From NCBI RefSeq assembly GCF_008386235.1, contig NZ_CP040671.1, positions 1,924,001 through 1,988,000 of the forward strand: 64,000 nt of DNA, read 5' to 3'. Every line of letters begins with the position of its first letter. The stretch's first letter is position 1. This DNA is from Thermosynechococcus sp. CL-1. Lineage in GTDB: Bacteria > Cyanobacteriota > Cyanobacteriia > Thermosynechococcales > Thermosynechococcaceae. The position numbers and the translations under genes were made by a program. Shown one piece after another: positions 28,732 through 38,172 of this stretch. The notes beneath the pieces were generated by a model. It was not told where the DNA came from, did not search any database, and was given only the letters and a program-made list of their open reading frames with translations.

Positions 28732-31700
28732 GTCATAGACTCTGCTGTATTCTGATCACCCTCAAAACTGATCTGCTCACACAGTTGCGGATAGGTCGTC
28801 TTGGGACTGAGGCAGCGACAGCGGTTGAGGGCGGCGGCAAGGGCTTCAATTTTAATCGGTTTACTGATGTAGTCATCCATCCCCGCCGCAAAGCAGCGTT
28901 CGCGATCGCCAGCTAGGGCATTTGCCGTCATGGCAATAATCCAAGGACGCTGGCTGGGGGGCCATTGGGCACAGATGCGTTCGGTGGTCTCGAGGCCATC
29001 CATCTTTGGCATTTGCACATCCATCAGCACCACATCGTAGGGGCGCTGTTGCAGTGCTTCAAGCACCTCGAGGCCATTGGCCGCCACATCGGCACGGTAG
29101 CCCATCCGCTTGAGAATATGCAGTGCCACCTTTTGGTTAACAGCATTATCCTCAGCAAGGAGGATACGCAGCGGAAAGCGACTGCCCAAGTTGGGATCAA
29201 TGCCTGTTTTTGTCAGGGCAGGCTGAGTTGTAGATTCACTGCTAAGGGTCTTAATTAGGGTTTGCCGTAGGGTGAGAGGGCGAATGGGTTTGGGGACGTG
29301 GGCTGTGATCAACTCCTTGCGACTAGCGGTTTCCAGCCAACTCAGGGGTGTGAGCAGAATAATCGGCTGTTGATTGAAGTGCGGCTCTGATTGCAACCGC
29401 TCTGCTAACTGAAGCCCAGTCATCTCGGGCATATTCAAATCAATTACTGCCAAATCCCACTGGGGAGCGGCCTCTAGCACCAGTTGGGGATTGCCATACC
29501 CGATAGGCACCATCCCCCAGTTTTGCAGTAATGTGCAGAGATTCTCACGGCTAGCGGCATTGTCATCAACAACGAGGACACGCTTGCCCTCCAAAGCCGG
29601 ATGAAGCGTTGGCGGTACATAGGGTTTTTGCCCCTCAGCGAGGATCGTAAAGGTAAAGGTTGTACCTTGACCTTCAGTACTCTCAACGGACATATCGCCG
29701 CCCATTAGCTCACAGAGGCGTTTGCTAATGACTAGCCCTAGGCCTGTGCCGCCATACTCGCGCGTCGTGGAGGCATCCACTTGACTGAAGGGCTTGAAGA
29801 GTCGATCCAAGCGATCGCTGGGAATGCCAATGCCCGTATCCTGAACTTGAAATTGGAGAAAATCCTTGCCCTCGTGCTTGACCGCGCTCACATGGACGAC
29901 GACTTGGCCTTCGTGGGTAAACTTAATGCCATTGCCCACTAGGTTAACGAGGATCTGCCGTAGCCGGGTCACGTCCCCTTTAACTTGGGCAGGGGTTTTG
30001 GGGGTACAGGTGTAAAGTAACTCTAACTCCTTCTCCTCGGCTTTGCTGGCCAATAGGCTTAGGACATCCTCCACACACTCGCGCACATCAAAGAACTGCT
30101 GCTCTAGCACCAGTTTGCCCGATTCAATTTTCGAGAAGTCAAGAATATCGTTAATAATTGTCAGGAGTGCCTCGCCGGCCTGGTGCAGAGTTTGCAAAAA
30201 GTCCCGCTGCTGCTCATTGAGGGGCGTATCCAACAGCAAATTGGTAAAGCCCAAAACCGCATTCATCGGGGTGCGGATCTCATGGCTCATGGTGGCCAAA
30301 AATTCACTCTTGGCCCGGTTGGCCAGTTCCGCTTGCAGCCGCGCCTGTTCCAGTTCGTGGTTTTGCTGAGCTAACAGCTGTCGCTGCTGCTGTTCATGGC
30401 GCAGGAGTTCCGCTTGGGCGATCGCAATCCCCACTTGAGCGGCCACTGCTTCCAGAAGTTCAATCTCATCGGGAGTCCACTGCCGCTGGCGATCGCACTG
30501 ATGCAGGCCAATAATGCCATTGGGTACGCCTTTATAGGAGGTGCGAATAGCCAGCATTGACTGGATTTGAAATTGATGACACAGCTCAATGGCACTGCCC
30601 AGTAGGGGCTCTTGAGTCACATCGTGGGAAACAACGGCGGCATCACTCCTGAGCACCTCCAAGGCGTGGGGGTTGTTTTCCACGGGCACACTGACCCCCC
30701 GCATTGAGGGGTAGCCCGGTTGCAGGTATTCAGCCACATCGGGAATACGCGGCGGTGGCCCCGGCTCGTAGCGATGAATTAAACAGCGACTGACCCCAAA
30801 GGCCTGACCAATTTGGGTGACGGTTGTTTCAAACACCGTTTCCGTATCGAGGCTCTGGCGAATCTGTTCGGTAATTTGATTCAGAAGCAACGCCCGCTGC
30901 ATTTGCTGTTGCAGTTGCTGACGTTGGCGGGTTTCCTGTTCCAAAAGTTGCACTTGGGCAAGGCCAATTCCCACTTGCGCCGCCACACTCTTGAGTAAAC
31001 TTTTAATCGCCTCCGTCCACCGCCGCTGGCGATCGCACTGGTGCAAAATGAGCAAACCATTCGCTTGATTGCGATAGGCCGTGCGCACAATCACCGCAGA
31101 TTTCACATTCAGGACTTCGCAGTACTCATGAAGTGAGGTTAGACGACTGTCTGTTGCCACATCCTCGCAGCTAAACACCTCATCGGAGGCAAAAACCGAT
31201 TCCAAAAACGCTCCCCGCATCTGGCTCAAATCGAGAGGGCATTCCTTGACGGAAGACACCCCCGGTGCACAGTACTCAGCCACCAGTGCCATCGGCGCAT
31301 GCTCTTGATAGACAAACAAGAGACAACGACTGACATTGAGGGTTGTCCCCACCTGCTGAACTGCCGTGCGACAAATGTGCTCCCGTTCAATTTGCTGGCG
31401 AATTTCCTCGGTAATGCGATTGAGCAGGAGCGTGCGCTTCACCTGCTGCTGTAAAAACAGTTGTGCCCGCTGCCGTTCGGTGACATCACTTTGAATGCCA
31501 ATGTAGTGGGTAATTTCACCAAATTCGTTATAAATCGGGGAGATGGCAAGTTCATTCCAGAAGGGTTGGCCGTTTTTGCGGTAGTTGCGCAGCACCACCC
31601 GGCAGGATTGGCCTTTTTTAATTGCATTACGAATGGCTTCAGCCCCCGGTTGATGGCGATCGCGCCCCTGCAAAAAGCGGCAATTTTTGCCAATCACCTC

Positions 31701-32774
31701 CGTTGCTCGGTATCCTGTCATCCGCTCAAAGGCGGGGTTCACATAGATAATTGGATTATCGGGTTGGCGGTAGTCGGTAATCACAATGCCATTGGTGCTA
31801 GCAATAATGGCTCGCTCCCGCAGTCGCAGCTCCGCCTCAATTTTTTTCTTGTCGGTAATATCAATGGCTAACTCCAAAAAGCCAATCAGTTGCTCTTGGC
31901 TATCATGAATCGGGGTGACTGACAGGGACACAGGAAAGCGAGAGCCATCCCGCCGTACAAATGTCCACTCCTGCTCATCGGCCAAGCCCCGCCGCGCCCG
32001 AGCCACGAGAGTCTCAAACCCCGCAGGAATGGGTTCTCCCAATTGTGCACTGAGGATCTGGGCATAGCGCTCCACCTCTTGAGGATCAAGGAAACGTTCT
32101 GGAGTCGCTTTACCCACCAGTTCTGAAGCAGGATATCCTAGCCATTCCTCAGCGGCTCGATTCAGCAGCGTGATAATGCCATCGGTACGGGTGGCAATGA
32201 TGGCGTGATTACTACTATTGAAGACCGCCTCTTGGAGGCTGCTCATCTGCTGAATGTAGGCCAGTTGTTGCTGGGTGACCTCTAAGTGATGGCGGATTTC
32301 CAGTTCACTAATGACTTGGCGAGCAAGGGTGCGCAGGGTTTGCTGTTGAACGGGGTTTAGCTCACGCGGCTTATAGTCCACCACACAGAGGGTGCCAATG
32401 CCATAGCCATCGGGCGTCATCAAGGGCATCCCCGCATAGAAGCGGATATAGGGCGGCCCTGTAACAACGGGATTATCGGCAAAGCGGGGATCCAGCCGCG
32501 CATCCGGTACAATGACGAGTTCTGGTTGCAGGATAACGTGAGCACAAAAGGCAACATCCCTAGGGGTTTCACAGGCATCAATGCCTACTTTGGCTTTAAA
32601 CCACTGCCGTTGACGATCAACAAGACTAATGAGGGCAATGGGCGCTTCGCAAATTGCCGCCGCTAAGTGGGTAATTTCATCAAAGATCGGTTCCGGAGGC
32701 GTATCTAAGACTCGATACTGCTCAAGGGCACGTTGCCGTTCCGGTTCATTTGCTGGCAATGGGGCAGCAGGCAT
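28728..32774 (-). CDS. LOV-domain hybrid histidine kinase (GAF-PAS-LOV-GAF-GAF-HisKA-HATPase-REC-REC)
   Basis: 1348 residues, soluble, no membrane segment. Order: GAF (about 25-165), PAS (180-305), PAS/LOV (318-435), two GAFs (450-610, 630-795), HisKA with H831 in [10 protein letters not shown], HATPase (about 930-1050, GTGLGLVIS), receiver 1 (VVDDNA...LNMPEMTG) and receiver 2 ([10 protein letters not shown]...[10 protein letters not shown]). The LOV module has GKNCRFLQG with adduct cysteine C365, N397 and N407 of the [11 protein letters not shown] segment, and Q428 in YIGIQSDVT, all the flavin-binding residues of blue-light LOV sensors. The two later GAFs end [16 protein letters not shown] and lack the Cys-His bilin site. 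It lies upstream-adjacent to the petJ-psbV2-psbV cluster on the same strand. Confidence 0.9.
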   Translation of the reverse strand: MPAAPLPANEPERQRALEQYRVLDTPPEPIFDEITHLAAAICEAPIALISLVDRQRQWFKAKVGIDACETPRDVAFCAHVILQPELVIVPDARLDPRFADNPVVTGPPYIRFYAGMPLMTPDGYGIGTLCVVDYKPRELNPVQQQTLRTLARQVISELEIRHHLEVTQQQLAYIQQMSSLQEAVFNSSNHAIIATRTDGIITLLNRAAEEWLGYPASELVGKATPERFLDPQEVERYAQILSAQLGEPIPAGFETLVARARRGLADEQEWTFVRRDGSRFPVSLSVTPIHDSQEQLIGFLELAIDITDKKKIEAELRLRERAIIASTNGIVITDYRQPDNPIIYVNPAFERMTGYRATEVIGKNCRFLQGRDRHQPGAEAIRNAIKKGQSCRVVLRNYRKNGQPFWNELAISPIYNEFGEITHYIGIQSDVTERQRAQLFLQQQVKRTLLLNRITEEIRQQIEREHICRTAVQQVGTTLNVSRCLLFVYQEHAPMALVAEYCAPGVSSVKECPLDLSQMRGAFLESVFASDEVFSCEDVATDSRLTSLHEYCEVLNVKSAVIVRTAYRNQANGLLILHQCDRQRRWTEAIKSLLKSVAAQVGIGLAQVQLLEQETRQRQQLQQQMQRALLLNQITEQIRQSLDTETVFETTVTQIGQAFGVSRCLIHRYEPGPPPRIPDVAEYLQPGYPSMRGVSVPVENNPHALEVLRSDAAVVSHDVTQEPLLGSAIELCHQFQIQSMLAIRTSYKGVPNGIIGLHQCDRQRQWTPDEIELLEAVAAQVGIAIAQAELLRHEQQQRQLLAQQNHELEQARLQAELANRAKSEFLATMSHEIRTPMNAVLGFTNLLLDTPLNEQQRDFLQTLHQAGEALLTIINDILDFSKIESGKLVLEQQFFDVRECVEDVLSLLASKAEEKELELLYTCTPKTPAQVKGDVTRLRQILVNLVGNGIKFTHEGQVVVHVSAVKHEGKDFLQFQVQDTGIGIPSDRLDRLFKPFSQVDASTTREYGGTGLGLVISKRLCELMGGDMSVESTEGQGTTFTFTILAEGQKPYVPPTLHPALEGKRVLVVDDNAASRENLCTLLQNWGMVPIGYGNPQLVLEAAPQWDLAVIDLNMPEMTGLQLAERLQSEPHFNQQPIILLTPLSWLETASRKELITAHVPKPIRPLTLRQTLIKTLSSESTTQPALTKTGIDPNLGSRFPLRILLAEDNAVNQKVALHILKRMGYRADVAANGLEVLEALQQRPYDVVLMDVQMPKMDGLETTERICAQWPPSQRPWIIAMTANALAGDRERCFAAGMDDYISKPIKIEALAAALNRCRCLSPKTTYPQLCEQISFEGDQNTAESMT

Positions 32775-32974
32775 AGCCCAAGTGTACCGCCTTTTTGTAG
32801 GAGCAAGTCTTTCATCATTATATGAATTGCACTGGTTCTAGAGAGGATTCCCTAGGGGATGCAGAACACAACATCTATCTTTGCAGGACTTGGAGGGCAG
32901 TCACAGAATAAAAAAAGGATGTAGCACCTACGCCTACACCCTTCATCAATCCTTATTTTCAGACGGTGGCAATT
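32775..32974. other. Intergenic between the LOV kinase and petJ
   Basis: About 200 bases. The right part holds the petJ terminator; the rest must carry the promoter of the minus-strand LOV kinase gene. No other element is visible. Confidence 0.4.
32911..32942 (-). terminator. Rho-independent terminator after petJ
   Basis: On the minus strand GGTGTAG, a short loop and CTACATC form a 7-bp stem with one G-U pair, followed at once by CTTTTTT. It lies about 35 bases downstream of the petJ stop and fits an intrinsic terminator. Confidence 0.65.
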
Positions 32975-33313
32975 TTAGCCTGCCCAACCCTTGGCAGCTT
33001 GATCGAGCACGTAGGCGGCTACATCCTGAATTTGTTCATCGGTGAGACGACCAGCAAAAGCGGGCATGGCATTTTTGCCGTGCTGCACTTGGTAGATAAT
33101 GGCATCCTCGGAGTACATACCAAATTGCTCAAGGGCTTCTTTTTTCAGGGTTTTGTTGGCCATCACCACATTGCCACCCCCCATGTGACAGGCTGCACAG
33201 TTGCCGCTAAAGACTTTGGCACCATTGGCTAAATCTGCCGCAAAGGCCGCAGGGGTGAGGTTGACAAACAGCGCGATCGCGATCGCGCAAACACAAATGA
33301 ATAGCTTTTTCAA
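32975..33313 (-). CDS. petJ: Cytochrome c6
   Basis: 112 residues: a signal peptide ([18 protein letters not shown]... to AFA) and mature protein starting [18 protein letters not shown]. The haem site is CAACH and the methionine ligand lies in KNAMPAFAG. Lumenal cytochrome c6 carries electrons from cytochrome b6f to photosystem I; Thermosynechococcus uses it in place of plastocyanin. The start is TTG 33313 with GGAG seven bases upstream; no ATG fits in frame at this point. A six-codon upstream frame (ATG 33330, MKGELR) ends at a TGA overlapping this TTG. It is last in the psbV-psbV2-petJ cluster. Confidence 0.95.
   Translation of the reverse strand: MKKLFICVCAIAIALFVNLTPAAFAADLANGAKVFSGNCAACHMGGGNVVMANKTLKKEALEQFGMYSEDAIIYQVQHGKNAMPAFAGRLTDEQIQDVAAYVLDQAAKGWAG
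33271..33288. repeat. Overlapping HIP1 octamers in the petJ signal region
   Basis: Two GCGATCGC (HIP1) octamers at 33273-33280 and 33279-33286 share two bases and make an 18-base perfect palindrome. HIP1 is very frequent across this window, as in many cyanobacterial genomes; here it lies in the part of petJ that encodes the Ala/Ile-rich signal peptide. Confidence 0.8.
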
Positions 33314-33330
33314 CGGAGTTCTCCTTTCAT
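33310..33330 (-). promoter_or_regulatory. Possible leader mini-ORF (MKGELR) coupled to petJ
   Basis: ATG at 33330 starts a six-codon frame whose TGA (33312-33310) overlaps the petJ TTG (33313-33311) as TTGA. The petJ ribosome site GGAG is inside this mini-ORF. Translation coupling or chance are both possible. Confidence 0.3.
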
Positions 33331-33412
33331 GGAATGCGTCAGGGTATGGATAAAGCCCCAAAAATCAAGGGGTGCAAGGTTCACCAAAGGTCAGTGTAGC
33401 AAAGTTCCCAAC

Positions 33413-33940
33413 CTAGGGGACACTGTCCGGAAAGCTTTCTACGCCCCAACCGGGGGCTACGGCTGCCGCTCGCAAAATAAAGGCAGCTAAGGTCTCCAGC
33501 TGTTTCGTGGTCAACCAGTCCTCACTCACGCGGCGGCAGGAATAACTCTCTTCGCTGCCATCGTAGGACATCGGCGATCGCTGGAAAGCAACGAGGCTGG
33601 CGATCGTATCCCGTGGCGGCGTTGCCCCCTTGAGATCCTTCAGAGAGAGGGACACCAAAGGATTGGGTAACGTGCTGCCACCGACATGACAGTTTTTGCA
33701 GTTTTCCTCAAAGAGCCGCTTGCCACGGGTCAGATCCGCTGCTGTGAAGGTTTTGGTCTCACCGCGGTCATTGAGGGGCAGTTCCACCGTATCTGTGACC
33801 TTCAGGTATTGGATCACATAGTTATCGACCCCAGAGGCCGCCAGCGCCGTTGCCGGGGCGATCGCCCAGCCCAGCAGCAAGAACAGTAGGCCACTGCAGA
33901 GCCAGACAACAGGCCGAAGCCGAGAGTGAGGTTGGTGCAT
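33413..33940 (-). CDS. psbV2: PsbV2, cytochrome c550-like protein
   Basis: 175 residues with a signal peptide (about 1-35, ending ALAAS). The haem site is CKNCH. The chain parallels PsbV along its length (RGKRLFEENCKNCHVGG, LKGATPPRDTIASLVAF, SPMSYDGSEE). Where PsbV has the axial-ligand histidine in EVHPSLR, this protein has SYSCRRVSEDW, so a cysteine stands at the distal haem position; an unusual haem ligation is known for PsbV2 of T. elongatus. Its place in photosystem II is not settled. It sits 29 bases after psbV. Confidence 0.92.
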   Translation of the reverse strand: MHQPHSRLRPVVWLCSGLLFLLLGWAIAPATALAASGVDNYVIQYLKVTDTVELPLNDRGETKTFTAADLTRGKRLFEENCKNCHVGGSTLPNPLVSLSLKDLKGATPPRDTIASLVAFQRSPMSYDGSEESYSCRRVSEDWLTTKQLETLAAFILRAAAVAPGWGVESFPDSVP

Positions 33941-33969
33941 GAGTTGGGAAGATCCTTCTTGAGTTGTGA

Positions 33970-34461
33970 CTAGTAGTAAATTTTACCGCCTCCCCATTTA
34001 TCCCCAAGAATCTTGGGTTCGACGAGGATGTGACCGGCAATCGCCACCAAATCTTTCTCCGTCAGATTGCGCATTTTCGGGAAAATGTCGGCACTGCGCA
34101 AACTGGGGTGCACCTCAGCAATTTCCTGCTCGCCATCGTAGGTGGTGGGGTTTTTCATATAGTCCACCAAGCCTTCGATGTTATCCCGTGGCGGTGTGGC
34201 CAAAGCCAGGGTTTCAGTGCGCAAATCCAAATTGGGGTTGGTTTTGGTGATCCCCCCCACATGGCAGGAGGCGCAAGCATACTGGAAGAGACGCTTACCC
34301 TCAAAGTATTGCTTTTCCGTCAGGGTAATGGTTTTTCCTTCACTGTTGAGGGGAACGGTCAGGACGTCAGGGGTCAGTTCAGCGGCCAGTGCTGTACCTA
34401 GGGTCAGTTGCCAGAGGCAGAGGCAAAGGGCGACCGCAAGCCAAATGCATTTTTTTAACAT
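33970..34461 (-). CDS. psbV: Photosystem II extrinsic protein PsbV (cytochrome c550)
   Basis: 163 residues: signal peptide (MLKKCIWLAVALCLCLWQLT... to ALA) and mature chain starting AELTPDVLTVPLNSEGK. Haem site CASCH, distal ligand histidine in AEVHPSLRS, and C-terminus GGGKIYY that reaches into photosystem II. It stabilises the manganese cluster on the lumen side. GGGAG lies five bases before the ATG. A few residues (D in TPDV, F in QYFEGK, N in TNPNLD, I in KIYY) differ from the T. elongatus/vulcanus protein as I remember it. Confidence 0.96.
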   Translation of the reverse strand: MLKKCIWLAVALCLCLWQLTLGTALAAELTPDVLTVPLNSEGKTITLTEKQYFEGKRLFQYACASCHVGGITKTNPNLDLRTETLALATPPRDNIEGLVDYMKNPTTYDGEQEIAEVHPSLRSADIFPKMRNLTEKDLVAIAGHILVEPKILGDKWGGGKIYY

Positions 34462-34482
34462 AGTTCTCCCAATAAGCAGGTC

Positions 34483-34689
34483 TTACGAGTGCGGTGACGT
34501 GTCCCGTTGATCGGTCGGTGTAGCAGAGTCCGTCAAAGCCAAAATGATTGCTTTGGCATCTTCAAGGGGCAGGCGCGTTTGCGGACTGGTATAGCGAATA
34601 CCCAAGCGATCGCACAACCCACAGACGGTTTCGACCGAGACGCCGTAGTCCGCTGCCAAATCAGCGATCGCCATATCCACAAATCCCAT
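34483..34689 (-). CDS. Small conserved protein with helix-turn-helix/IF2-N-like fold
   Basis: 68 residues. [28 protein letters not shown] and [13 protein letters not shown] resemble a MerR or IF-2 N-terminal mini winged helix. The C-terminal 15 residues are Ser/Thr/Asp-rich and probably disordered. The stop is 21 bases before psbV, so it may be cotranscribed with psbV, or the psbV promoter may lie inside it. Function unknown. Confidence 0.6.
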   Translation of the reverse strand: MGFVDMAIADLAADYGVSVETVCGLCDRLGIRYTSPQTRLPLEDAKAIILALTDSATPTDQRDTSPHS

Positions 34690-34832
34690 GCTGCTACTCT
34701 CCGCTTGGGATCAACGACCAAGTATCATTATCATGCCATTGTGCGGCTTCTTTACCAAAAAGCGTCCCCTTCGCAAAGAGAAGTGCCGCCACAGCGTACA
34801 CTGTTGATGTGGCCGTTCAGATGGAGTTTGCA

Positions 34833-36122
34833 ATGAAACGAGTCTTGGCGATTATCCTTGGGGGCGGTGCCGGCACACGTCTCTATCCCTTGACCAAGCG
34901 TCGAGCCAAGCCTGCGGTTCCCCTTGCTGGAAAATATCGCCTCATTGATATTCCTGTGAGCAATTGCATCAACTCCGAAATTAATAACATTTACGTCCTT
35001 ACCCAATTCAACTCGGCCTCCCTCAACCGTCATATTGCTCGTACCTATACCTTCCCCGGCTTGACGGGCGGCTTTGTCGAAGTCCTAGCAGCCCAACAAA
35101 CCCCAGAAAATCCCAACTGGTTTCAAGGCACTGCTGATGCGGTGCGTCAATACCTGTGGCTGTTGGCCGATTGGGACGTGGATGAATACCTGATTCTTTC
35201 AGGAGATCACCTCTACCGCATGGACTATCGCCTGTTTGTGCAGCGCCATCGCGAAACGGGCGCCGATATTACCCTCTCCGTCTTGCCCGTCGATGAAAAA
35301 GCCGCCTCTGGCTTTGGCTTGATTAAGGTAGATGGCACAGGGCGAGTCATTGAATTCCGCGAAAAACCCAGCGGTGATGCCCTACGGGATATGCGCGTGG
35401 ACACAACCCGCTATGGCCTTAGTGCCGAGGAAGCCCATCGCAAACCCTACATTGCCTCAATGGGGATTTATGTCTTTAAGCGGCAAGTGCTGATTGATCT
35501 GCTGCAACAGATGGCCGATGCCACGGACTTTGGCAAGGAAATCATTCCCGCCGCGGCCCGTTCTCATCTTGTCCAAACCTACGTCTTTAATGGCTACTGG
35601 GAAGATATTGGCACAATCGGCTCCTTCTACGAAGCCAACCTTGCGCTTACCCAACAACCCCAACCGCCCTTTAGCTTCTACGACGAAAACGCCCCTATCT
35701 ACACCCGTCCCCGCTACTTGCCCCCCAGCAAGATTCTCAGTTGCACCATCACCGAGTCCATTATTAGTGAGGGCTGTATCCTCAAGGAATGTCAAGTCCA
35801 CCATTCCGTCTTGGGGGTGCGATCGCGCGTAGAATCCGGTTGTGTCATTGATCATTCCCTGCTGATGGGCGCCGACTACTACCAAGACTCGGCGCAGCGC
35901 AGCCAGCTCCTGTTGCAACATAAAATTCCCATCGGCATTGGTGCCAACAGTGTCATTCGCGGGGCAATTGTCGATAAAAATGCCTGCATTGGCCGCGATG
36001 TCAAAATCATCAACAAAGACCATGTTGAAGAATCCAACCGTGAGGATCAAGGATTTTATATCCGCAGCGGGGTGGTGGTGATTATCAAAAATGCCGCGAT
36101 TCCCGATGGTATGGTTATCTAA
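34833..36122 (+). CDS. glgC: Glucose-1-phosphate adenylyltransferase
   Basis: 429 residues. ADP-glucose pyrophosphorylase makes the glucosyl donor for glycogen. The N-terminal [26 protein letters not shown] is the nucleotide-binding and regulatory motif, [10 protein letters not shown] and [10 protein letters not shown] line the active site, and the C-terminal left-handed beta helix binds 3-phosphoglycerate, the usual cyanobacterial activator. GGAG six bases before ATG 34833 supports this start; ATG 34821 is the alternative, and the open frame upstream to 34548 is antisense to the small gene. Confidence 0.96.
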   Translation: MKRVLAIILGGGAGTRLYPLTKRRAKPAVPLAGKYRLIDIPVSNCINSEINNIYVLTQFNSASLNRHIARTYTFPGLTGGFVEVLAAQQTPENPNWFQGTADAVRQYLWLLADWDVDEYLILSGDHLYRMDYRLFVQRHRETGADITLSVLPVDEKAASGFGLIKVDGTGRVIEFREKPSGDALRDMRVDTTRYGLSAEEAHRKPYIASMGIYVFKRQVLIDLLQQMADATDFGKEIIPAAARSHLVQTYVFNGYWEDIGTIGSFYEANLALTQQPQPPFSFYDENAPIYTRPRYLPPSKILSCTITESIISEGCILKECQVHHSVLGVRSRVESGCVIDHSLLMGADYYQDSAQRSQLLLQHKIPIGIGANSVIRGAIVDKNACIGRDVKIINKDHVEESNREDQGFYIRSGVVVIIKNAAIPDGMVI

Positions 36123-36210
36123 GCCATAAGCAAATTTGAATTGGCAAGCGCGGAAAACCTGTGTAGCATATCAACAGTAAGCGTCCAACCCTCTAGCGGA
36201 ACTGCCATCT

Positions 36211-37395
36211 ATGCCCACGATAGAGACTCGCACAGAACCCATGGTCATCAACATGGGGCCGCACCATCCCTCAATGCACGGGGTTTTGCGGTTAATGGTG
36301 ACCCTTGATGGCGAAGATGTCATTGACTGTGAGCCGGTGATTGGCTACCTCCATCGCGGCATGGAGAAAATTGCTGAAAACCGCACCAACATTATGTTCA
36401 TCCCCTACGTGAGTCGTTGGGACTACGCCGCCGGGATGTTTAACGAAGCGGTCACCGTCAACGCTCCCGAAAAGTTGGCTGGTATTCCTGTGCCCAAACG
36501 CGCCAGCTATATCCGCGTGATCATGTTGGAGTTGAACCGCATTGCCAATCACCTGCTGTGGTTAGGCCCCTTCTTGGCGGATGTCGGTGCCCAGACGCCC
36601 TTTTTCTACATCTTCCGTGAGCGGGAATACATCTACGATCTCTTTGAAGCCGCCACAGGCATGCGCTTCATCAACAACAACTACTTCCGCATGGGGGGAG
36701 TGGCCGCCGACCTCACCTATGGCTGGGTAACCAAGTGCCGCGACTTTTGCGATTACTTCCTGCCCAAAGTGGATGAGTACGAGCGCCTGATCACCAACAA
36801 CCCCATCTTTGTGCGCCGCTTACAGGGGGTGGGCAAAATTAGCCGTGAGGATGCCATCAACTGGGGGCTATCGGGGCCGATGCTCCGTGCCTCTGGGGTG
36901 AAGTGGGATCTGCGCAAGGTGGATCACTACGAGTGCTATGACGACTTTGACTGGGATGTACCCGTGGCCACCGAAGGTGATTGCCTTGCCCGCTACATTG
37001 TCCGTATTCAAGAAATGCGCGAGTCGGTGAAGATCATTCGCCAAGCCTTGGATGGTTTGCCCGGTGGTCCTTATGAAAACCTCGAAGCCAAGCGGATGTT
37101 GGAGGGTGCCAAGTCGGAATGGAATGGCTTTGACTATCAGTACATTGGCAAGAAGCTGGCTCCCACCTTCAAAATTCCCAAAGGCGAACACTATGTGCGG
37201 GTTGAATCGGGGAAAGGGGAGCTAGGGATTTACCTGATTGGGGATGATAATGTCTTCCCTTGGCGCTGGAAGATTCGGCCACCGGATTTCAATAATCTGC
37301 AAGTGCTGCCCCAGTTGCTGAAGGGGATGAAAGTGGCGGATATTGTTGCTATCCTTGGCAGTATCGATGTGATTATGGGATCCGTCGATCGCTAG
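36211..37395 (+). CDS. ndhH: NAD(P)H-quinone oxidoreductase subunit H
   Basis: 394 residues, full length. NdhH is the 49-kDa-type subunit of the NDH-1 peripheral arm, at the plastoquinone site. The N-terminal [16 protein letters not shown], the [15 protein letters not shown] segment and the C-terminal ending [17 protein letters not shown] are diagnostic. In cyanobacteria the complex works in cyclic electron flow, respiration and CO2 uptake. The other ndh genes are not here. The NdhI maturation factor CRR6 gene lies about 3.5 kb downstream. Confidence 0.97.
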   Translation: MPTIETRTEPMVINMGPHHPSMHGVLRLMVTLDGEDVIDCEPVIGYLHRGMEKIAENRTNIMFIPYVSRWDYAAGMFNEAVTVNAPEKLAGIPVPKRASYIRVIMLELNRIANHLLWLGPFLADVGAQTPFFYIFREREYIYDLFEAATGMRFINNNYFRMGGVAADLTYGWVTKCRDFCDYFLPKVDEYERLITNNPIFVRRLQGVGKISREDAINWGLSGPMLRASGVKWDLRKVDHYECYDDFDWDVPVATEGDCLARYIVRIQEMRESVKIIRQALDGLPGGPYENLEAKRMLEGAKSEWNGFDYQYIGKKLAPTFKIPKGEHYVRVESGKGELGIYLIGDDNVFPWRWKIRPPDFNNLQVLPQLLKGMKVADIVAILGSIDVIMGSVDR

Positions 37396-37424
37396 GAAAG
37401 TGTTGAGCCACCAGCGAGGGAGCC

Positions 37425-38009
37425 ATGGCTGTTCAATTACCGTTTTTTACCTCCACCAACTTCAGTGGCCTCTTTAATGAGCGGTTTTGGCAGAATGCGT
37501 GGCCACTACCGCCCCAAAATCAACTGCAGCGGGGTGAACTAGTGCCTGATGTGGAACTACCCGGCGTAGGACTAACCGTGCCCGTGCGCCTTTCAACGGT
37601 GTGGAAAGAGCAGCCGCTCCTACTGGTGTTTACCCGTATCTTTACGGAGCATCAGTACTGTCCGCTGTGCTACCCCTATCTCAAGGCCTTGAATGCAAAC
37701 TATGAAGCATTTCAAGGCAAGGGAGTGGCCGTTCTTGTGGTCACTAGTACCGATGCCCAGCAAAGTGAAAAGGTCAAGGCGGATATGGCTCTAAAGATGC
37801 CCCTGCTCTATGACCCCAGTTGCCAAGTCTTTCGCAAATACCGCACGGGTCAAGCCTTGGGGGCACCGCTACCGGCGCAGTTTCTCATTGATCAGGAAGG
37901 CAAGCTGCGCTACAAGCATCTCTTCTCGTTTTTAGAACCCAATGCTCCCCTAGAGCGCTTGTTTCAGGAAATTGACGCCCTGAGGGCAACAGTGGCAACA
38001 GCAGCTTAG
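37425..38009 (+). CDS. Peroxiredoxin-like (AhpC/TSA) protein
   Basis: 194 residues with a thioredoxin-like fold: LVFTRIFTEHQYCPLCYPYL places a CPLC pair where peroxiredoxins have the active cysteine, and QFLIDQEGKLRYKHLFSF matches the family C-terminal half. A classical PxxxT/SxxC peroxidatic motif is not obvious, so thiol-disulfide exchange is as likely as peroxide reduction. It follows ndhH by 29 bases and may be cotranscribed. Confidence 0.75.
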   Translation: MAVQLPFFTSTNFSGLFNERFWQNAWPLPPQNQLQRGELVPDVELPGVGLTVPVRLSTVWKEQPLLLVFTRIFTEHQYCPLCYPYLKALNANYEAFQGKGVAVLVVTSTDAQQSEKVKADMALKMPLLYDPSCQVFRKYRTGQALGAPLPAQFLIDQEGKLRYKHLFSFLEPNAPLERLFQEIDALRATVATAA

Positions 38010-38047
38010 GGGCGATCAAAACTCGCTAGGATAGAAGGTATCTCTTT

Positions 38048-38121
38048 GGGGCTGTAGCTCAGTCGGATAGAGCGAGCGCCTCCTAAGCGCTAGGCCGTGC
38101 GTTCAAATCGCACCAGTCCCG
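38048..38121 (+). tRNA. tRNA-Arg (anticodon CCU)
   Basis: A 74-nt cloverleaf: acceptor GGGGCTG/CAGTCCC with one G-U pair, D stem GCTC/GAGC, anticodon stem AGCGC/GCGCT around loop CTCCTAA, T arm GTGCG-TTCAAAT-CGCAC. Anticodon CCT reads AGG. CCA is not encoded. Confidence 0.96.
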
Positions 38122-38172
38122 TTCTTGCCCTTAGAATAAAAAGCAAATCTTTGTAACGTCAGTGTTGCATCT

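Noticed and set aside
30370-31430. Bilin-binding (cyanobacteriochrome) GAF domains in the LOV kinase
   Set aside because: Both later GAFs end in GLLILHQC or GIIGLHQC and lack the Cys-His bilin-attachment pair and DXCF motif.
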